From: Candidatus Homeothermus arabinoxylanisolvens | GTDB lineage: Bacteria > Bacteroidota > Bacteroidia > Bacteroidales > Muribaculaceae | NCBI GenBank assembly: GCA_001689405.1 | Contig: LUJO01000003.1 | Location: 1-55,401, forward strand | Reading direction: 5' to 3' | Length of the DNA: 55,401 nucleotides | Shown: positions 8,696 to 18,620 of the stretch, piece by piece | How positions within the stretch are numbered: the first letter of the stretch is position 1 | Layout of the letters: the number at the start of each line of letters is the position of its first letter | Program-made: the position numbers and the translations under genes | Notes under the pieces: model-generated | Seen by the model: the letters and a program-made list of their open reading frames with translations, nothing else | Told to the model about the DNA's origin: nothing | Database searches by the model: none

Positions 8696-10708
8696 ATGTA
8701 TAAATTCACCAATATCGCCGGAGCGGCCCTCATCGCACTGGCATCAACCACAACTATGGCAGCCGATAAAAAAGACTTCAACTATGTCGTTGACCGTTTT
8801 GCCGACATAGAGGTACTGCGTTATAAAGTGCCCGATTTCGAAAATCTGACACTGAAACAGAAGATGCTCATATATCATCTCACGGAAGCCGCCCTTGCCG
8901 GCCGCGACATACTGTGGGACCAGAACGGAAAATACAACCTTGCCATACGCGACCTTATCGAGAACGTGTACAACAACTATTCGGGCGATAAAAACAATCC
9001 CGAATTCAAGGCTCTTGAAAAGTACATGAAGCAGATATGGTTTGCCAACGGCATTCACCATCACTATTCGATGGATAAATTCACTCCCGGCTTCTCCCGC
9101 GAGTTCCTCAAGAAACAGGTCGAAGCCCTTCCCGCCTCGGCACGCGGTAAAAATACAGACACCCTTTTCGAAGTGATATTCAATCCTGACGTCATGCCCA
9201 AGAAAGTAAATCAGGCCGAAGGTCAGGACCTGATACTCACCTCCGCGACAAATATATATGAAGGAGTGACCCAGCCTGAGGTTGAAGCGTACTATGCTGC
9301 GCTGAAGGATACTACCGACATGACACCCATATCTTACGGACTCAATACCCGCAAAATAAAGGTCGACGGCAAAGTAGTGGAACAGCCCTATAAGATAGGC
9401 GGCCTCTATACCGAAGCCATAGAACGCATAGTCAAGGAGCTGAAGGCGGCTTCGCAATATGCCGAAAACGCGGCTCAGAAAGCTTACATAGACAAACTCA
9501 TTGAATACTATACTTCAGGCGACCTGAAAGCATTTGACGAGTATTCGATACTCTGGTGCGAGGACACCGCTTCGCAAGTCGACTTCATAAACGGCTTCAT
9601 AGAATCATATGACGACCCGCTCGGCATGACCGGCTCGTGGGAGTCAATTGTCAACTTCAAAAACAAAGAGGCTTCGGCGCGTACCGAGACATTAAGCGCC
9701 AATGCACAGTGGTTTGAAGACCACAGTCCTGTAGATCCTCGTTTCAGAAAAGACAAGGTCAAGGGTGTATCGGCCAAGGTCATAACCGCCGCCATACTCG
9801 CCGGTGACTCGTATCCCGCCACACCAATAGGCATCAATCTTCCTAACGCCAACTGGATACGCGCGGCCCACGGCTCAAAATCGGTGACACTTGAAAACAT
9901 AACACAGGCCTATGACGAAGCATCGCACGGCGACGGCTTCAACGAGGAGTTTGTCATCGATGAGCCTACACGCCGGCTCTTGAACGACTACCTGTTTATA
10001 ACCGACAATCTGCACACCGACCTGCACGAATGTCTCGGACACGGCTCGGGACGTCTTCTCCCCGGCGTAGATCAGGATGCATTGAAAGCCCACGGCTCGA
10101 CCCTTGAGGAAGCACGTGCCGACCTGTTCGCCCTTTACTATCTCGCCGATCCGAAACTGATAGAGCTCGGACTGCTTGACAATCCCGAGGCATACAAGGC
10201 CGAATACTATAAATACATACTTAACGGCCTCATGACCCAGCTTATGCGTATCGAGCCGGGCAAAGACGTCGAAGAAGCCCACATGCGTAATCGCAAGCTC
10301 ATTTCGGAGTGGGCCTACGAACACGGCAAAGCCGACAATGTCATAGAATATGTAAAGAAAAACGGCAAGACCTACATAAAAATCAACGACTACGGCAAAC
10401 TACGCACTCTGTTCGGCCGGTTGCTCGGCGAAATCCAGCGCATAAAGAGCGAGGGCGACTACGAAGCCGGACGCGATCTTGTTGAAAAATATGCCGTGAA
10501 AGTCGACAAAAACATCCACAATGAAGTGCTCGACCGATACTCGCATCTGTCCATAGCCCCCTACAAAGGGTTCGTCAACCCTGTGTATACTCTTGTATTG
10601 GAGTCAGACGGCAAATCGGGTGTAGCCGATGTGACAGTGTCATACTCGGAGGATTACATTCCGCAGATGATGCGCTATTCCAAAGAATACTCCACCCTGC
10701 CTCGATAA
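8696..10708 (+). CDS. Secreted M49-family dipeptidyl peptidase III-like metallopeptidase
   Basis: 670 residues, starting with a signal peptide (about 1-22, ending TMA). The M49 hallmark HEXXGH appears as HECLGH at residues 444-449, and the second zinc motif EEARAD at 471-476 supplies the glutamate ligand. Length and motifs match the Bacteroides DPP III-type enzymes, which remove dipeptides from peptide N-termini. Older annotation sometimes calls this family dihydrofolate reductase, which the sequence does not support. The signal peptide indicates a periplasmic or surface role in peptide nutrition. It is the last gene of the plus-strand run and ends just before a strong terminator. Confidence 0.92.
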   Translation: MYKFTNIAGAALIALASTTTMAADKKDFNYVVDRFADIEVLRYKVPDFENLTLKQKMLIYHLTEAALAGRDILWDQNGKYNLAIRDLIENVYNNYSGDKNNPEFKALEKYMKQIWFANGIHHHYSMDKFTPGFSREFLKKQVEALPASARGKNTDTLFEVIFNPDVMPKKVNQAEGQDLILTSATNIYEGVTQPEVEAYYAALKDTTDMTPISYGLNTRKIKVDGKVVEQPYKIGGLYTEAIERIVKELKAASQYAENAAQKAYIDKLIEYYTSGDLKAFDEYSILWCEDTASQVDFINGFIESYDDPLGMTGSWESIVNFKNKEASARTETLSANAQWFEDHSPVDPRFRKDKVKGVSAKVITAAILAGDSYPATPIGINLPNANWIRAAHGSKSVTLENITQAYDEASHGDGFNEEFVIDEPTRRLLNDYLFITDNLHTDLHECLGHGSGRLLPGVDQDALKAHGSTLEEARADLFALYYLADPKLIELGLLDNPEAYKAEYYKYILNGLMTQLMRIEPGKDVEEAHMRNRKLISEWAYEHGKADNVIEYVKKNGKTYIKINDYGKLRTLFGRLLGEIQRIKSEGDYEAGRDLVEKYAVKVDKNIHNEVLDRYSHLSIAPYKGFVNPVYTLVLESDGKSGVADVTVSYSEDYIPQMMRYSKEYSTLPR

Positions 10709-10730
10709 GATACATAAATCCGAAAACAAT

Positions 10731-10764
10731 ACACCCCGTGACAGCGGCCGTTGTCACGGGGTGT
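10731..10764. terminator. Bidirectional terminator between peptidase and fimbrillin genes
   Basis: A perfect 13-base stem (10731-10743 with 10752-10764) with an eight-base loop. AT-rich tails lie on both sides: TATATATTATTT on the plus strand and an A-rich stretch that reads ATTGTTTT on the minus strand. It sits between the stops of two convergent genes and can serve both. Confidence 0.88.
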
Positions 10765-10781
10765 TATATATTATTTAACGG

Positions 10782-11807
10782 TTAGAGCTGCGATGTCTGC
10801 TCTACATAGACCTCAACTGCAGGGTCAAAATCAATAGGTTCCATGCCCGCAGCGTTGTTTATGGTTATTACATACATGTACCTGTAACCGCCTATCCAAT
10901 GAGGGACGTCAGTATTTCGCAACGGGAAGAAGAGCATTCCTGTCTTCTTGTCGCCATCGGCTGCCACTTGCGTCTGCGGAGTCTTGTCATTAGGCCAGAG
11001 CATTATGCCCGTAGCCCTGTCGGTAATAGTACAATCGACACGTATATAACTGCCGGCATATCCGTCAGCGCCTGAAGTCATGGAGGTAAGATTCTGCGGC
11101 AACAAAAAACCGTCGCACTTGTTGGCGTAGTCCGTTGCCGTCTCGGTAAGCACGACCGGCGAGGCCGCACCGTCATAAAGCACATACTCCGACGGGGCAG
11201 TCAGCTTGCTCCATACTCCGGCTGTAGTGCCGACACCCGGAGTCGTCGTCACCTGCGGGAAAAGGAAAGTTCCCGTTTTGTAGACATTGGCAAGTCTTAT
11301 ACCCGATACACTTACCGCGATATTCGGTGTGGTGCTCATCAGTTGCACTTCAACATGCGACATGGCATGGCGGAAATTCAATTTAACCGGTGAAGCCGAC
11401 TGGGTCTCATCCATATTTACAGCATAAATAAGGTCGACATTACCATCATTGTCATAAGTCACCGCCTGATCGGCACCTGAAACACCCTCAAACCACTTCG
11501 CGGGGCTGAATGCAAAAAAGTTTACAGGCGTAGAAGGCCAATACATGACCGGACTGTAAGTCCATGTATTGTCGGCATTTTTTGACACCTTGACATTATC
11601 CATGTACAACGTGCCGTCGGTGTAAGCAAATACATTAAACTCGGTAAGAGTATTTGTAGTCACCTCCCCGCTTCTGGCTTCATGTCCGGCAATAGCGGTA
11701 AATCTGATTGCATTCTCGTCGACCGGAGCGTACCCGGTATCGTCTTCGCTGCACGCTGCTATAAGCATCGGCAATACAAGTATCGCTAAAAATTCTGACC
11801 GTTTCAT
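10782..11807 (-). CDS. Fimbrillin-family lipoprotein
   Basis: 341 residues. A lipoprotein signal peptide has its lipobox at LIAACSED (Cys19). The mature part has the fimbrillin pattern common in Bacteroidales: an early IRFTAIAGHEARSG segment, the N-terminal-domain motif VMYWPSTPVNFFAFSP, the FRHAMSHVEVQL block around residue 140, and a C-terminal beta domain ending in a strand-like tail. Such proteins are exported as lipoproteins, processed by a gingipain-like protease and polymerised into type V fimbriae by strand exchange. Whether this is a stalk or tip subunit cannot be decided here. It lies 27 bases downstream of a DUF5119-type lipoprotein, the usual partner arrangement. Confidence 0.82.
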   Translation of the reverse strand: MKRSEFLAILVLPMLIAACSEDDTGYAPVDENAIRFTAIAGHEARSGEVTTNTLTEFNVFAYTDGTLYMDNVKVSKNADNTWTYSPVMYWPSTPVNFFAFSPAKWFEGVSGADQAVTYDNDGNVDLIYAVNMDETQSASPVKLNFRHAMSHVEVQLMSTTPNIAVSVSGIRLANVYKTGTFLFPQVTTTPGVGTTAGVWSKLTAPSEYVLYDGAASPVVLTETATDYANKCDGFLLPQNLTSMTSGADGYAGSYIRVDCTITDRATGIMLWPNDKTPQTQVAADGDKKTGMLFFPLRNTDVPHWIGGYRYMYVITINNAAGMEPIDFDPAVEVYVEQTSQL

Positions 11808-11834
11808 ATTTCTATATCTATTAGTTAATAATTT

Positions 11835-12806
11835 CTAAGTCTCATACTCCACGACTATGGTAGTCCACCCGTCGACACTCACATCAAGCGGTCCTTGCTG
11901 ATCAGAATCGCTTTCAGGGAGGTCAAAGTTGTCGATAACCACATTGACGTTACGTGGGTCGCGCGCGGCAAGCACCTGTCGGGTCACATCAAACCTGTAC
12001 CGGAACTTCCTTCCGTCGACAAGCCCTACATACAGATTCAGAATGTTAGGAGCCTTGACGTCGCCCGTACGGCCGAATGTACAGAACTGTCCGGTTATCA
12101 TATTGCCGTTGCTGATGACAACCTCAACCGGCAACACCACATCATCGCGGCCAAGTATTCCGGTAGCCATATGTACCGACGGACTCATGCCTGACATTAC
12201 AGCCACCATATACTCAATACCTTCAAGATGCTTCACATTACGTATCTCGTAATTGTATATGGCACAAAGTTCATCGGGGTGACACACGATTTCATCATCG
12301 GAAACCGTATCGCCATACTCGATTCTATCGGTTCCGATATCGACACGCGGCTGCGTAGCGGTCCACAGCATCTCCGGGCACGGATGCAGATTGTTGACGT
12401 CAATATTTATGCTGTCATCTGCAAATTGGCGGGGCAACACCCTGAACTCGTCGGTATAGGCGTCATAATTCTCATAATCGTTTTCGTCGCGGAACAGGAT
12501 ATCGTCCGTGTCATTGTTATATACAAGCATCCTGTATGAGCCGGAAGGTACACTGACATATCCTTCCTTATTCGAGGCTATGTCAAAACGCCATATCCGC
12601 CCTTTTCCTATGGGGAAGAACAATACGGCCATCCCGTCCGGACCGGCCGACGGAGCCTTGTTCCAATCAAATACAATTTTTATACGTCTCATGACAATAT
12701 CATCGCAGCTGTCATAGTCGTATATACAGGACGTAAACGACATACCCGCAACAATCACCGCCATGGCTGTCAGTATCATATCTGATCTTAACGCTCTCAT
12801 AATCAT
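11835..12806 (-). CDS. DUF5119-like fimbrial accessory/anchor lipoprotein
   Basis: About 323 residues with a lipoprotein signal (lipobox around FTSCIYD). The opening of the mature protein, YDYDSCDD followed by IKIVFDWNKAP, is typical of DUF5119/FimB-Mfa2-like lipoproteins found next to fimbrillins. The rest is beta-rich (GMAVLFFPIGKGRIWRFD, VPSGSYRMLVYNNDTDD). In related loci these proteins cap or anchor the fimbria base in the outer membrane; that role is inferred here. A second ATG six bases inside the frame (12800, MRALRSD) is an equally good start. It is probably co-transcribed with the fimbrillin gene. Confidence 0.75.
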   Translation of the reverse strand: MIMRALRSDMILTAMAVIVAGMSFTSCIYDYDSCDDIVMRRIKIVFDWNKAPSAGPDGMAVLFFPIGKGRIWRFDIASNKEGYVSVPSGSYRMLVYNNDTDDILFRDENDYENYDAYTDEFRVLPRQFADDSINIDVNNLHPCPEMLWTATQPRVDIGTDRIEYGDTVSDDEIVCHPDELCAIYNYEIRNVKHLEGIEYMVAVMSGMSPSVHMATGILGRDDVVLPVEVVISNGNMITGQFCTFGRTGDVKAPNILNLYVGLVDGRKFRYRFDVTRQVLAARDPRNVNVVIDNFDLPESDSDQQGPLDVSVDGWTTIVVEYET

Positions 12807-12872
12807 ATCCTATATCAACTTAACATACGGCAGGCCGCTTTTGTTTGAATATACTGTTCCCGGCCCCGGGAG

Positions 12873-14180
12873 TCAGTCCATTCGACCCGTCGCATTCAGA
12901 TACTGGGCTTCCGACAGGCGAAACGCTCCGTAAGCGGCTATATAATCATCTTTGGCCTGCCGGTCAAGAGCCTGCGCATCGAGCAGGTCGGTAATTGTAC
13001 ACATACCTGCATCGTAGTATGCCTTGTTGAGCCGCAGGTTTTCTTCACTCTGCGCTATTGCCTCATAAGCAATCGACATCTTACGGTGAGCGGCAGTAAG
13101 ATTATCCCATTTGTCCGACATCTCTATCTCAAGTTTCTGGCCCAGATTCTCAAGTTCGATACGTGCATTATTCAATTCATGCGATTTACGCTTTATAGCA
13201 TATGAACCGCCCCACCACCCCGACAAGGGCACTGACAACGCCACCATGACACCGCCGAAATTATGGCTCTGGTTAAACATGTCATGATAAAACCATCCGG
13301 CGCCCACGGCGAGCTTGGGCAGATTATTGCCCACTGTCATTCTCTTTTCAAGAATTTTCGCCTCAACGTTTTTCACAAGCAGTTTGTGGTCGGAAGTCGC
13401 GAACAGGGCATCGGCAGGATTAATGAATATTGCAGCAGGATAATCCGGTACCGTATCAGGCACCTCGCTCAGTACATTTATGTTCTTGTCGGGTCCGAAC
13501 CCCATCTGCTGCGACAGCAGCATCTTCATGAGTTCTATACCGTTTTCAATATCGACGAGGTCGGCGCGATAGCTGTTGCGTTTCAGTTCGACTTTAAGAT
13601 AATCGTTCATCATTGCCACACCCGCATCGACAGCGGCCTTTACCTGTAGTCCGAGAGAGTCGAGTACGGTGATAGCGCTTTCAACCGTATGCTTCGTGGC
13701 GTTAAGTGTCACCAGTTTCCAATATATGGTCTCGGTCTGTAACTGAACAAGCTCTGCACTTTGGCGCTTGCGTATTCTTGCAGCCTCCTCGCCCACTTTG
13801 GCAAGTTTATTTCCGTTTACAATCTGTCCGCCCATGAAAATCGGCTGCATGGCCCATATGCCGGCCGTCTTACCCTTATTTATAATACCGAGAGTAAAAA
13901 GGTCGAGCACGTCGTACTGTATCATGTCATGGTTGGTACGGAAAGCCGAGGCCCCGGCAGCCACTTCGGGAAAATATTTTGTAAACGCTTCTCTGCGTGT
14001 TTCTATTGCGGCACACAGATTGTTGTCAGCCACATGTATGTCGGAGTTATTTTCAAGCGCTATCCGCTTGCATTGTTCGAGAGTGAACAACGAATCGGCC
14101 ACGGTATCCTGTGCATATACCGCGGCTGACGATGTCAGCATAGCCGCGACGCTTATCGTTAATACATTACGCATTTTCAT
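12873..14180 (-). CDS. TolC-family outer membrane efflux protein
   Basis: About 435 residues. A signal peptide (MKMRNVLTISVAAMLTSS, cleaved near VYAQ) is followed by two outer-membrane-efflux repeats with the long helical hairpins of the family, for example LEQCKRIALENNSDIHVADN early and LRLNKAYYDAGMCTITDLLDAQ late. It forms the trimeric outer-membrane exit duct of a tripartite pump. The frame stays open to 14243, but that start would lie inside the RND gene; the ATG at 14180 follows the RND stop by 10 bases and yields a proper signal peptide. Order adaptor, pump, duct on one strand indicates one operon. Confidence 0.92.
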   Translation of the reverse strand: MKMRNVLTISVAAMLTSSAAVYAQDTVADSLFTLEQCKRIALENNSDIHVADNNLCAAIETRREAFTKYFPEVAAGASAFRTNHDMIQYDVLDLFTLGIINKGKTAGIWAMQPIFMGGQIVNGNKLAKVGEEAARIRKRQSAELVQLQTETIYWKLVTLNATKHTVESAITVLDSLGLQVKAAVDAGVAMMNDYLKVELKRNSYRADLVDIENGIELMKMLLSQQMGFGPDKNINVLSEVPDTVPDYPAAIFINPADALFATSDHKLLVKNVEAKILEKRMTVGNNLPKLAVGAGWFYHDMFNQSHNFGGVMVALSVPLSGWWGGSYAIKRKSHELNNARIELENLGQKLEIEMSDKWDNLTAAHRKMSIAYEAIAQSEENLRLNKAYYDAGMCTITDLLDAQALDRQAKDDYIAAYGAFRLSEAQYLNATGRMD

Positions 14181-14190
14181 AATTACAGTA

Positions 14191-17100
14191 TTATAAAATA
14201 TGAGTCTCAAGAGGTTGTTCCAAGGGTTTGTCAGCATTGACATCCCTGCTTTTCATCATACAATATGCCACGGGAATTACGGTAAGGATGAAAATCATCG
14301 TTATAGGCGTGCCCCAGAATATGACCACACCCATAGGCTTCCATAAAGCGCTGTTGCCTATCACCATCGGCAGAACGCCCATGGTCGCGGCCGCCGAGGT
14401 TAGGAATATAGGCCTCATTCTGCGCTTTGACGCGTTAAGTACGGCGTCATGCACGGTCTGACCTTGATTTCGCAGCTCTTCGGCATAATCAAGCAGCACT
14501 ATGGCATTTCGCACCAGAATACCCATAAGCGATACAATGCCAAGCACACACGTAAGCGACAGCGCCGTATCCTGTATGATGAGTCCGGCAGCGGCACCCG
14601 GCACACATAACAGCAACGACAGGAGCAACAGCAACGAAGTATCGGCTTGCGCATAGTGAAGCAGCAATATGAAAAATATGATGGCTACCGCCATAGCCAA
14701 GCCGGAGAGTATTTCAGGCAATGTGTCCATCGTATTCTCCCACTCGCCTCCGCGCACTATATCGACCTCGGCAGGCAGATGCATTTTGCCGATACTGTCG
14801 GCAAGGGCCTCGGTGCGGTCTATGACATTGATGTTGCGCTGGACCTCGGCGATAAGCGACACCGTGTACACACCGTTATAGTGCGTCAACATTCCCGGCT
14901 GCCAGTCGGGGGTCACGGTCGATATCTGACGCAGGGGCACCGTACCGAACCCGACTACAGGCATAGGCTCTTTCTCAAGATTGTCGATGGTGCTGCGGTC
15001 GGAAGTCGAGGTTTTCAGCGTGACGGGTATTCCATAATCGCCTTCCCATACGGTCGCCACGGGCAGACCCGGAGAATACCGCAGGGCAAGCGTGGTCTCG
15101 ATAAGCGTCGAGTTGAGCCCGAGACGTCCGGCTTTGACATTATCAGCGTCTACCACAGCCGAGGCGAGCGGATTGTCAAGTGACACCCGTACATTACGCA
15201 GCCCGGGTATGCGCCGGGCTACAGACGCCACAGAGTCGGCCACGCGCTTAAGCATAGCCGGGTCTGAACCCGAAAACCTGAATTGTATGGGATAATCGGC
15301 CGTAGAATAACTAAGCTGCTTGAAGCGCACGAATGCGTCGGGGAAATAGCTCTCGTAACGACCGGTATACTCGTCAAGCACTTCAATAGTGGCGTCATTG
15401 CTTTTGGTGTTTACAATGAATTGCGCGAAATCGGGTCCTCCGACCTGTGGCGCATAGGTAGCCTGAAATCTTGGTGACGAACAACCGTGGAAAGATGCTA
15501 TCGACACCACGCGTTCGTCTTTTGACAAAATATTTTCAAGCGAGTCAGCCACCAGAGTCGTACGCTCTACCGATGTGCCCTGCGGCATATTTATTTCAAC
15601 CGCAAACTGATTGCGCTCGGCAATAGGCATAAGCTGAAGCGGGCGCGACACAAACATCCATCCGCCGACTACAATACACAGAATACCGATAAGTACGGTC
15701 GTCTTAGGGTGGCCGAAACACCAGTCAATGACCTTGTCATAGCCGTTCTGCATCGATACAAAAAAGCTGAATTTCTTTTTCCCGCTCGCTATAGCCTCCT
15801 GCTGCAGCTTATAGATCGGCTTCTTTATAAGTTTATACTGAAGATACGGCACAAGCAACTCGGCCACCAGTAGCGATACGAGAAGTATTATGGTCATACC
15901 CCACGGGAAGTCGGTAAGAAAGTCGCGGAACATGCCCTTGATCGTTATAAGGAACGGGAAGAAAGTGACCGAAATGGCAAGAGTGGCCGAGAATATGGCT
16001 TTAAAAAACTCCGTACCCGACCTCAATGTAGCCGAATAATGGTCGACGCCCTCCGATATAAGCTCGACATAATCATCGATAATCACCACGGAATTGTCTA
16101 CTATCATGCCTAAGGTCACGATAAGACAGGCAAGAGTCACCGTGTTAAGCTCTATGCCGAAACAGTAAAACAGTCCGAGCGATATGAATATGGCTATAGG
16201 TATGGTCGACGCGGCAATAAGGGCCACATTCAGAGGCAACAGCAGCATTATAACCACAACGACGGCTATGATAGCCACAAGCAGCTCGACGAGAAAATAA
16301 TTTACCGAGCTATTGACCACCACAGGCTGGTCGGTGATTTTAAACAATGTCACGCTCTCGGGTATATCGTTTTGAAATTGTGCTATCTGTTTATCCACCT
16401 CCTTGCCCATCTCCACGATATTGTATCCTTCTTTCATCTGGACCCCGAGAAGTATGCATTTATGCGAATTGTTGGTTATGTAGCTTTCGGGGTCAGGATA
16501 CTCTCTCTTTATTTCGGCTATGTCACCGAGTTTTACCACATCGCCTTCAGGTGTCGAGAGCACTACGATGTCGGCTATATCGGCCATTGTATTGGCCGAA
16601 CGGCTTACTATTATGGGTTGCGTGTAATAAGTGCTTTTAAGAGAGCCTCCGGTTGTTTTAAAACCTTGTGCCAGCAACGTGGCTCCCACCGTAGCTTCAG
16701 AAAGAGCATAGTGCTTCAGCTTCTCCGGGTTGAAATACACGGCAATCTCCTCTTTCTGCATGCCGTAGACATTCATGGTGCCGACACTCTCTACAGTGCG
16801 CAGCCTCGCTTTAAGATTGTCCATGTACTTGTCCAGTTCACGATAAGTCTTGTCATCGCTCTGCATGGTGATCAACAAAGCCGACGTATCGCCGAAATCG
16901 CTCATTGTCTCGACTGCCAGTACTCCCGGAGGCAATGTCATTTTCACCTGCTGCATGCCTATCTTGAACTCATTCCAGAATGGTTTTGACTCGGCTTCCG
17001 TAACATTGTTATCCAGCTCGACAAAAATTATCATCATTCCCGCCGTAATCTGTGAATGTGTTTTTTTCTTATCTACCTGCTTGTACGAAAACACATAATC

Positions 17101-17358
17101 TTCAAGAGGCTTCAGCACCTCCTGCTCTATCTGTTCCACAGTGGCGCCCGGGTAGACGGCCGCCACGACTCCTTCCCTTATCGTGAATGAAGGAAACTCG
17201 TTTTTATCCATGACTTTCAGCGCGTAAATGCCGAAAGCTATAAGAACACATACGAGCAATATAACCTCCTTACGATATTTCAGTCCTAATGCTACCAGCG
17301 GATTGGGAGCAAAAGACTTGTCGGAGACAGGCCGCGGATTGTTTGTTTCTGATGCCAT
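14191..17358 (-). CDS. RND-superfamily efflux transporter permease
   Basis: 1055 residues, full length for an AcrB/HAE-type pump: a first membrane helix near residue 35, a large periplasmic porter loop, helices 2-6 (about 340-560), a second periplasmic loop and helices 8-12 (about 880-1040). The helix-4 motif reads GMIVDNSVVIIDD, so one aspartate of the usual proton-relay Asp-Asp pair is Asn, and the helix-10 lysine site reads GILVRNAIVLLD (Arg). Both variants look conservative. It acts in the inner membrane, using the proton gradient to expel substrates through the adjacent adaptor and TolC partner. Substrate cannot be predicted. It begins 25 bases after the adaptor gene. Confidence 0.95.
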   Translation of the reverse strand: MASETNNPRPVSDKSFAPNPLVALGLKYRKEVILLVCVLIAFGIYALKVMDKNEFPSFTIREGVVAAVYPGATVEQIEQEVLKPLEDYVFSYKQVDKKKTHSQITAGMMIIFVELDNNVTEAESKPFWNEFKIGMQQVKMTLPPGVLAVETMSDFGDTSALLITMQSDDKTYRELDKYMDNLKARLRTVESVGTMNVYGMQKEEIAVYFNPEKLKHYALSEATVGATLLAQGFKTTGGSLKSTYYTQPIIVSRSANTMADIADIVVLSTPEGDVVKLGDIAEIKREYPDPESYITNNSHKCILLGVQMKEGYNIVEMGKEVDKQIAQFQNDIPESVTLFKITDQPVVVNSSVNYFLVELLVAIIAVVVVIMLLLPLNVALIAASTIPIAIFISLGLFYCFGIELNTVTLACLIVTLGMIVDNSVVIIDDYVELISEGVDHYSATLRSGTEFFKAIFSATLAISVTFFPFLITIKGMFRDFLTDFPWGMTIILLVSLLVAELLVPYLQYKLIKKPIYKLQQEAIASGKKKFSFFVSMQNGYDKVIDWCFGHPKTTVLIGILCIVVGGWMFVSRPLQLMPIAERNQFAVEINMPQGTSVERTTLVADSLENILSKDERVVSIASFHGCSSPRFQATYAPQVGGPDFAQFIVNTKSNDATIEVLDEYTGRYESYFPDAFVRFKQLSYSTADYPIQFRFSGSDPAMLKRVADSVASVARRIPGLRNVRVSLDNPLASAVVDADNVKAGRLGLNSTLIETTLALRYSPGLPVATVWEGDYGIPVTLKTSTSDRSTIDNLEKEPMPVVGFGTVPLRQISTVTPDWQPGMLTHYNGVYTVSLIAEVQRNINVIDRTEALADSIGKMHLPAEVDIVRGGEWENTMDTLPEILSGLAMAVAIIFFILLLHYAQADTSLLLLLSLLLCVPGAAAGLIIQDTALSLTCVLGIVSLMGILVRNAIVLLDYAEELRNQGQTVHDAVLNASKRRMRPIFLTSAAATMGVLPMVIGNSALWKPMGVVIFWGTPITMIFILTVIPVAYCMMKSRDVNADKPLEQPLETHIL

Positions 17359-17383
17359 AATATATCAGAGATTATGATTATCA

Positions 17384-18448
17384 CTACTTTACCACCGATA
17401 CTTCCATACCGGTACTTACCTTCTGCATGCCTGCCACAATCACGCTGTCGCCTCGCGACAATCCGTTCACGGTAACACCGTCATGCGAAAAACTGTCGGA
17501 TGTCACGAAACGCCTCTCTGCCCTGCCGTTCTTGACAATCCATACAAACTGCCGGCTATCGGAGTCGAGGAGCACACTCTGCGAGGGCAACACGAAAGAG
17601 GATGTAAGCGAATTTATACTGTCGGCGGAACAGCCGTCGACAGCCACCGTACCGATCATACCGGGCAGTATTCTCTCCTCCTTATTAGGGATACTGAACT
17701 TTACCGTATAGGACCGCGTCAGAGGATCGGCCACGACAGCCTTCTGGACAAGCCGTCCCTGTAAACGCATGCTGTCAATGCCGCCCAAAGTTATCGAAGC
17801 CGTGCATCCGTCCTTAAAATTCCCTATCTCCTGTTCAGGCACGGATATAGCCATTCTCATGTCATTCAGGTTCACTATGCGCAGTACGGGCTGGGCCGCA
17901 ATCACGGTCTGTCCGTCATCCGACATCTTTTCAGCCACATACCCGGTGATAGGAGAATATAATGACGCGTCGCCTACAGCCCTGCCGGCAAGGGCGGCCG
18001 CATTCTCAGCCTGCTTCAGCTTAGACTGCACTTCCACCCATTTTATATCGGGCAAGGCGTTGGCATCATGCAGCTTCTTGAGCCTGCGGTAAGCGTCGCG
18101 TGCCTCTTCAAGCTCGGCCTGCGCTATATTGCTGGCATTGACAAGGCTCTGATCCTTTATCCGGGCCAACAGCTGACCTTTGGTAACTTTGTCGCCTACA
18201 TTAACATAAATACCTGTGACAGTTCCCGGCACGGAGAAACTTACGGTCGAGGCTTCCGCCGATTCCGTAGTACCGGAAAACAAGCGTCCGCCCCCTCCCG
18301 ACATGTTGTCGCCCATAACCTCCACGTCTACTTTAACAGGCGGCATAACAGTCTCTTTGTCATGATTTTTACACCCGTTCAGAGCCATAAGAGCCATTAT
18401 GGAGAACATAGACGGGATAAGTGTATTGCAAATACTTGAATGTGCCAT
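17384..18448 (-). CDS. Efflux RND periplasmic adaptor lipoprotein
   Basis: 354 residues. The N-terminus has a lipoprotein signal with the cysteine in LMALNGCKN. The mature protein has the membrane-fusion-protein layout: a barrel-sandwich (lipoyl-like) half motif VPGTVTGIYVNVGDKVTKGQLLARI, an alpha-helical hairpin (about 105-150), the second lipoyl half (SLYSPITGYVAEKMSDDGQTV), then beta-barrel and membrane-proximal domains. It links the inner-membrane pump to TolC. It is the first gene of the three-gene pump operon and is transcribed divergently from prmA. No local regulator gene (TetR, AraC or two-component) is encoded beside it. Confidence 0.93.
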   Translation of the reverse strand: MAHSSICNTLIPSMFSIMALMALNGCKNHDKETVMPPVKVDVEVMGDNMSGGGGRLFSGTTESAEASTVSFSVPGTVTGIYVNVGDKVTKGQLLARIKDQSLVNASNIAQAELEEARDAYRRLKKLHDANALPDIKWVEVQSKLKQAENAAALAGRAVGDASLYSPITGYVAEKMSDDGQTVIAAQPVLRIVNLNDMRMAISVPEQEIGNFKDGCTASITLGGIDSMRLQGRLVQKAVVADPLTRSYTVKFSIPNKEERILPGMIGTVAVDGCSADSINSLTSSFVLPSQSVLLDSDSRQFVWIVKNGRAERRFVTSDSFSHDGVTVNGLSRGDSVIVAGMQKVSTGMEVSVVK

Positions 18449-18563
18449 AAATAGTTGAATATGTTTAAGTTTTTATCTAATAAACAATGTTAATCTTCCT
18501 TATGTTTTGGATAACGCATCAATTTATGCCACACATTATTATAATACGGAATTATAATACGGA

Positions 18564-18597
18564 CTTGCCGTAATCTCATAAATTCTCACTACTTTTG
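18564..18597 (+). promoter_or_regulatory. Promoter upstream of prmA
   Basis: TACTTTTG at 18590-18597 matches the -7 consensus. A CTTG at 18564-18567 could serve as the -33 element at slightly long spacing (22 bases). The transcript would start near 18604, about 17 bases before the prmA ATG. Confidence 0.5.
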
Positions 18598-18620
18598 CAG
18601 CATTAAACATTATTTACAAA

